The notes beneath the pieces are model-generated. The model had not been told where the DNA came from. It did not search any database and saw only the letters and a list, made by a program, of their open reading frames with translations. A stretch of 17,872 nt of DNA from CAYVBE01 sp964448935 (GTDB taxonomy: Bacteria; Planctomycetota; Brocadiia; SM23-32). The stretch covers positions 1-17,872 of the forward strand of contig CAYVBE010000070.1 of NCBI GenBank assembly GCA_964448935.1, in the 5' to 3' direction. Positions 14,163-17,872 of the stretch are shown here, one piece after another. The position numbers and the translations under genes are program-made. How positions within the stretch are numbered: the first letter of the stretch is position 1; every line of letters begins with the position of its first letter.

Positions 14163-14287
14163 GATTCAACCGTAACGTGGACCGTCGATCTCCCGCCATT
14201 GAATTGCCCGTCGCGGGGCTCTGCCCTCTCTTTCGGACGTGACCCCAGGATTTGCGCGCCAGGTTTTGTCGAAAGCCGAGGTTAGCG

Positions 14288-16312
14288 TCAGGTGATTCTG
14301 TATCGGATGAGTGCCGCCCGTCCGGGCAGCGTGACCTCCGTCTCGCCCCCGCTCCGGTGCGTCAATTCGGCCGATCCGAGGCGGACGCTGAACCGTACTC
14401 CGGCGTCTTCGGGCAGGCCGTGCAGCCGGATGGTCTCGGTCGCTCGCTCCGAATCGGGCAGCCGGAAGAGCATCAGGACTCCGCGGTCGGTCTCCGGCTC
14501 GTGGAACTGCCAGCCGTCCCACGCGTCCTTGCTTGCGGGCAGCGGAAACAGCTCGTAGTAGTCACCTCGCAGGTAATGCCGTATCTCCTTGAACCGTCCC
14601 ACGCAGCGGGCGGCCTCCGCGATGTCGGCCGGCTTCCAGTGGCAGAGGCCCTGGCCGAGGGTCATGGTGCCGGCGAAGTGGCTCAGGTAATTGTGCTCGC
14701 CAAAGGTCTCGTCGCTCTCTCGCACGCTCTTCGGGATGTAGAGCGAACTCTGCACGAGGGCGGTCGGCAGGAAGTGGTTGGCGCCGCTCCGGTAGTTGCG
14801 CGTGATGTCCATATCGGTCGCCTGGCCGATGCCATCGAAGGCCACGTAATCGTTGATCCAGATGGAGTGCGACCGCCGGATCATGCCCAGATCAATGACC
14901 ATGCCGCCGTTGGCGCAGGACTCGATGCGCACGCCGGGGTGCGCCGACCGGAACCGGTCCAGCGCGGCGTAGAGGCCCCGGTAGTAGCGCAGCTCCATCA
15001 GCCCGCGGCGGTCCTCGGGCTCCAGCGCGTTCCAATAGAGGTCGCGTGGATATGCGTTCATGTCGAGCCATATCCACTCGGCGCCGTACCCGCCGGCGAA
15101 CCGGTCCATCAGCTCGAACAGGTAATTCTGACCCTCCTGCCGCCCGAGGTCCACCAGGTGGGAGCCCCAGAAGTCCCGCGCCGAGAAGGGCTTGCCAGGC
15201 TGCATCATGGAATCGTCCGGCGGCAGCAGGATGTCCCGGTGCTCCTCGAAGGCGTCTGCGCGGGGGTTGATGCGCGGGTCGAACCAGAGGCCGAGTTTCA
15301 TCCCTTTGTCGCGGACGTGCTCGCCGAACTCTCCGACGCCTTCGGGCAGCCGTTCGGGGTGGGACGTGTAGTCGCCCAGGGTCTCGAACCAGGTCTGGTT
15401 GCGCTCCGAATGCTCGGCGACGCCCTCCGGCGCCTCTCCGTCGGGGTAGGGTCGTGTGGGACTCTGGTACCAGCCGCCGTTCAGCACGAACACCTCCACG
15501 CCGATCTCCGCCGCCGCATCGGCCTCGGCGCGCAGGCCCTCCCCGTCCTGGTATGCCTCCATGCCACCGAGGCCCTGGAAGACCACGGTGGGGCAAGGTT
15601 CCTCGCCGTCCACGGGCGGCACGAATGTCTCGCGCAGGACCCGCCGCAACGTGTTATGCCCATCCTCCGCCGTTCCGCGGTAAGTCCCGATAGTCACCGC
15701 AGGCAGCTCAATCTCCTCGCCCTGAAGCATCCGGAAGTCGAGGAAGGGCAGCCCGACCTCGATGTGTACGCTCTCGCCCCGGCGCGCCACGGACAGGTCC
15801 CAGCACCCGGACCACTCCGGGCCGAACCAGATGCCGCCTCCGTCTCCGTGCAGGATCCAGATGGGCACCTGCGAGCTGGAAGACTTGCCGCAGCCGTCGG
15901 AGTCCAGGGCGAAGGTTTTGTCCGGTTCCAGTCGCTGGACCCAGGGCTTCAGGCCGTTTGGGGGGAAGGGCATGCCTTCGGCGTAGTCCACGAACCCGCC
16001 GGTCATACCCCGCAGATCCGGTGTCGCAGCGTCCGTCTGGACCTCCAGGTCAAGCACCTTGACGTCGCTGATCTTCTGATTCAGCCGATCCGCGGCGAAC
16101 AGGCGCGGCTGGAGCGTAAGCATTCCGCGTTCGGGATCCGACCGACAGGTGAGCCACGCGGTCAGAGGCAAGTCGGCCTGCTCGTAGGCGATGAGCGTTT
16201 CATCACGGGTGGCGATTACGGACAGCTTAGCGGGCCGGCCGCCGATGGTGAACGAGAAGGGCACCCGGCGGCCGGCCGCTATTCCCTCATGCAGAGCCTG
16301 CACTTTGACCAT
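14288..16312 (-). CDS. GH36-family alpha-galactosidase
   Basis: This 674-residue retaining glycosidase should release alpha-linked galactose (raffinose, melibiose type) from oligosaccharides. An N-terminal beta-sandwich (~1-235) precedes the (beta/alpha)8 barrel (~240-560) and a C-terminal beta domain. Family landmarks are FVLNGGWYQ (275-283), GMKLGLWFDPRINP (337-350), WIWLDMNAYP with nucleophile Asp417, ESCANGGMVIDLGMI (464-478) and SIWINDY with acid/base Asp488, matching the GH36 ESCSGGGGRxDxGML...WxSD pattern. Asn487 replaces the usual Ser, a small departure that could shift specificity. There is no signal peptide, so it acts in the cytoplasm on imported sugars; no transporter is in view. 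ATG 16312 follows the phosphofructokinase stop by 21 nt, so the two are probably one transcript; its SD is weak. Confidence 0.88.
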   Translation of the reverse strand: MVKVQALHEGIAAGRRVPFSFTIGGRPAKLSVIATRDETLIAYEQADLPLTAWLTCRSDPERGMLTLQPRLFAADRLNQKISDVKVLDLEVQTDAATPDLRGMTGGFVDYAEGMPFPPNGLKPWVQRLEPDKTFALDSDGCGKSSSSQVPIWILHGDGGGIWFGPEWSGCWDLSVARRGESVHIEVGLPFLDFRMLQGEEIELPAVTIGTYRGTAEDGHNTLRRVLRETFVPPVDGEEPCPTVVFQGLGGMEAYQDGEGLRAEADAAAEIGVEVFVLNGGWYQSPTRPYPDGEAPEGVAEHSERNQTWFETLGDYTSHPERLPEGVGEFGEHVRDKGMKLGLWFDPRINPRADAFEEHRDILLPPDDSMMQPGKPFSARDFWGSHLVDLGRQEGQNYLFELMDRFAGGYGAEWIWLDMNAYPRDLYWNALEPEDRRGLMELRYYRGLYAALDRFRSAHPGVRIESCANGGMVIDLGMIRRSHSIWINDYVAFDGIGQATDMDITRNYRSGANHFLPTALVQSSLYIPKSVRESDETFGEHNYLSHFAGTMTLGQGLCHWKPADIAEAARCVGRFKEIRHYLRGDYYELFPLPASKDAWDGWQFHEPETDRGVLMLFRLPDSERATETIRLHGLPEDAGVRFSVRLGSAELTHRSGGETEVTLPGRAALIRYRIT

Positions 16313-16333
16313 GGGGCGTCGTCCCCGAGTGCG

Positions 16334-17650
16334 TCACTCCTTGACGTAGGGGTTGTCCTTGATGGCGTCGGGGACCGGGACGGCGCGGAATTTCATCTTC
16401 GAGTGCTGCGGCAGCGCCACGGGACCGCCGATGGTGGCGATGAACTCGTCAATGAACTCCTGGGTCGGTCCCTGGATGCCGTTGATGTATTCCATCGGCA
16501 CCTTGCGCTCCTTGGCGGCGATGTTGGACAGGTCGGTCAACTCCGTGCCCATGGTGGCGCCGTTGGGCTGCAGCACGACCGACTTCTTCGTCTCGCCGTC
16601 GGTCATGGCCTGCACGCTGGCGTAGCCCACGCGGTATGCCTCCGAGGCGTCAATCTCGCTCATCATGCAGCTACGCTGGATGTGCTGCGGGTTGAGCGTG
16701 CAGTCCTTCACCTTGCCCGGCACGGCCTCGACCTTGAGTTCGGACTCGACGAGCTGGGTCAGGAAGGTGGCCGGCGAGAAGGAAGCGGCGCGCCCGTGCT
16801 GGATGTTGCCGTGGGCGTCCCGGATGACCTCGGTGCCGTAGACCTCTGCGATGCTCTTGCCGGTGTCCTTGTCGGTCAGGTCCTCCTGCACCACGATCAC
16901 GGCTTCGCCGACGCGACCCAGCGAGTCGGACACCTTGTCCAGAAACTCCTGCTTATCGAACTTCACCTCTTTGCACATGACGATCTGCGGCGGCGCGTCG
17001 GGCGTCATGTCGCCCTTGGGATCTACGCGCGCGAACGCCGTCGCGTGCGCCAGCCAGCCGGCCTTGCGGCCCATCACCTGGTAGACCACCACCGGGGCGA
17101 TGTCGAAGCCCTGGAAGATGCTGCCGTCCTCCCTGCGGAAGTTGGCCTTCACGCGGTAGGAGGAGAAGTCGCTGTGCACGTTGCGCAGCGCCGTGGCGTT
17201 GTAGAGCGATGCTGACCCCCAGCCGGGGCAGTGGTGCGTGGCCGGCAGGTCGTTGTCCACGGTCTTGATGGCGTGGATGGCCGCCACGTCGGCCACCTGG
17301 GTCAGGCCGAGGAGCTGATCGGCGCTGTCGTTGCCGCCGATGTAGATGACCCCGTCGCAGCCGAGCGCCTGGAGGTTTTCGGCGATCTTCTTGTACTGTT
17401 TCTCCTTCGGCTTGATGCGTGTCGTCTGCAGCCCGGCGCCGGGGCCGTTGAAGACGAATGACATCGGGTCCATGTTCGTCAGGTCCACGATGTTGCCGTC
17501 AATATTTGCGTTGAGCAGCCCCTCCAGGCCGTTGATCATGCCGTATATCTCGATGCCCGCGTTCTGAGCGGCATCAATGATGCCCGCGACTTCCCAGTCA
17601 ATGACCGGGGTGGGCCCCCCGGATTCGCCGACGATTATCCTGCTGACCAT
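16334..17650 (-). CDS. 6-phosphofructokinase, probably pyrophosphate-dependent
   Basis: This 438-residue cytoplasmic enzyme phosphorylates fructose 6-phosphate to fructose 1,6-bisphosphate, a reversible step when PPi is donor. Landmarks are GESGGPTPVIDWE (8-20) in place of the nucleotide-binding loop, GGNDSAD (105-111), KTVDNDLP (129-136) with catalytic Asp132, MGRKAGWLA (193-201), and HIQRS for the substrate-binding arginine region. Two residues decide donor type. The GGDGS Gly of ATP enzymes is Asp108 and the residue before TxDND is Lys129, both PPi-type. Unusually the preceding metal-binding Asp is Asn107. ATG 17650 is chosen over GTG 17653 because GGAGG lies 7 nt upstream of the ATG. It is the first gene of an operon with the GH36 gene, which suggests it serves hexose released by that enzyme. 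Confidence 0.88.
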   Translation of the reverse strand: MVSRIIVGESGGPTPVIDWEVAGIIDAAQNAGIEIYGMINGLEGLLNANIDGNIVDLTNMDPMSFVFNGPGAGLQTTRIKPKEKQYKKIAENLQALGCDGVIYIGGNDSADQLLGLTQVADVAAIHAIKTVDNDLPATHHCPGWGSASLYNATALRNVHSDFSSYRVKANFRREDGSIFQGFDIAPVVVYQVMGRKAGWLAHATAFARVDPKGDMTPDAPPQIVMCKEVKFDKQEFLDKVSDSLGRVGEAVIVVQEDLTDKDTGKSIAEVYGTEVIRDAHGNIQHGRAASFSPATFLTQLVESELKVEAVPGKVKDCTLNPQHIQRSCMMSEIDASEAYRVGYASVQAMTDGETKKSVVLQPNGATMGTELTDLSNIAAKERKVPMEYINGIQGPTQEFIDEFIATIGGPVALPQHSKMKFRAVPVPDAIKDNPYVKE

Positions 17651-17718
17651 CACAAAACCTCCACGTAGAAATGATGTCCCGAGGATGCAGAAGGCGACCG
17701 CCTTCCCCCAGGGTGGCC

Positions 17719-17747
17719 ACTATAATGAAAAGCGCCCGGCGGCGCAA
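17719..17747 (-). promoter_or_regulatory. sigma70-type promoter of the phosphofructokinase-GH36 operon
   Basis: On the minus strand TTGCGC (17747-17742) and TATAGT (17724-17719, 5 of 6) are 17 nt apart. Transcription would begin near 17712, giving a 60-nt leader to ATG 17650 that includes the GGAGG SD. The -35 is weak. Confidence 0.5.
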
Positions 17748-17830
17748 ACGCTGAGCCGGCACATGCGAGGGGAGGGCGCTCGCTGAAAGAGATGTCGGGA
17801 ACCTGGGTGACCCGCACCTCCGATTTGACG

Positions 17831-17865
17831 TTAGCCGCAGATAACGGCGGATTAACGCAGATACG
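17831..17865. repeat. short dispersed-repeat fragment at window edge
   Basis: CGCAGATA occurs at 17836-17843 and 17856-17863, with TAACG at 17842-17846 and 17853-17857. The unit (CCGCAGATAACGGCGGATTAACGCAGATA) has the look of the CGCAGAT-type dispersed repeats seen in environmental genomes. It is cut by the window end, so its size is unknown. The rest of 17748-17830 holds no gene that I can support. Confidence 0.35.
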
Positions 17866-17872
17866 AAAACCA

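Larger units (their letters stand above)
13724..14287. repeat. 560-bp gene-free convergent region packed with palindromic repeats
   Basis: No credible gene is found between the convergent glycosidase genes. Three copies of an 18-nt hairpin GCCCGCCG-NN-SGGCGGGC occur at 13858-13875, 14066-14083 and 14145-14162 (the last a perfect palindrome), and a related one, GCGGGC-TTCA-GCCCGC, at 13848-13863. A 12-bp inverted pair CCCTGGGCTAAC (13989-14000) / GTTAGCCCAGGG (14092-14103) encloses about 90 bp. CCCAGGG/CCCTGGG (13959-13995) with inner GGCGTC/GACGCC forms a further cruciform. A 31-nt imperfect direct repeat lies at 13909-13939 and 14195-14225. Short frames here (for example 14057-14242) are composed of these repeats. 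The layout fits decayed dispersed repeats, and transcripts from both sides may end here. Confidence 0.65.

Noticed and set aside
14057..14242. Small + strand frame in the repeat zone (MPLARRAAGASRLAQGD...)
   Set aside because: It is made of the hairpin and direct repeats, with no SD or start context; low-complexity translation of a repeat.
14252..17215. 987-codon + strand open frame
   Set aside because: It lies antisense to GH36 and phosphofructokinase, which have intact catalytic motifs. It has no family signature.
17721..17726. TATAAT on the + strand as a rightward promoter
   Set aside because: There is no -35-like sequence at 16-18 nt and no gene downstream in the window. The same bases serve the leftward promoter with a better fit.

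Overview
This is a G+C-rich bacterial chromosomal window with dense coding on both strands, frequent GTG starts, clear Shine-Dalgarno (SD) sites and several recognisable sigma70-type promoters. No tRNA, rRNA, CRISPR array, insertion-sequence transposase or phage gene is visible. The mix suggests an uncultured environmental bacterium: a PPi-type phosphofructokinase, a clan GH-D glycosidase pair, a stand-alone EF-G gene, and palindromic dispersed repeats. A planctomycete-like lineage is possible, but the sequence alone does not settle it.

Layout. (1) 87-985, + strand: a truncated NAD-synthetase-type amidase fragment followed by a Nudix protein with an NrtR-like C-terminal tail, which looks like a decayed NAD-metabolism locus. 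(2) 989-2661, - strand: hisC and hisB, overlapping by ATGA, converging on the Nudix gene with a 3-nt gap. (3) 2747-4291, - strand: a soluble PAS histidine kinase with a C-terminal receiver, divergent from the next operon. (4) 4489-8564, + strand: two CNNM/CorC-type membrane proteins and a full-length DsbD, tightly overlapping. (5) 8565-8980: an intergenic stretch with a palindromic dispersed repeat, a promoter and a structured leader holding a small open frame that overlaps the next start by ATGA. (6) 8981-11083: an EF-G gene outside any ribosomal operon. (7) 11204-11898: a small heat-shock protein with an unusual four-cysteine cluster, followed by a minimal Nfu-type Fe-S scaffold and a hairpin terminator. 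(8) 11987-13723: a divergent glycosidase resembling clan GH-D. (9) 13724-14287: a 560-bp gene-free repeat zone. (10) 14288-17650, - strand: a GH36 alpha-galactosidase downstream of a PPi-type phosphofructokinase.

Functional picture. Region 14288-17650 looks like an intracellular sugar-use operon: GH36 releases hexose and the phosphofructokinase feeds glycolysis. The convergent GH-D relative may act on a related substrate. The DsbD, sHSP and Nfu genes are thiol, protein-quality and Fe-S functions. I found no complete multi-gene defence or secondary-metabolite system. The most unusual items are the cysteine-rich sHSP next to Nfu, the degenerate NadE-fragment/NrtR-like pair, the uncharacterised GH-D enzyme, the EF-G leader, and the hairpin family between the two glycosidase genes.
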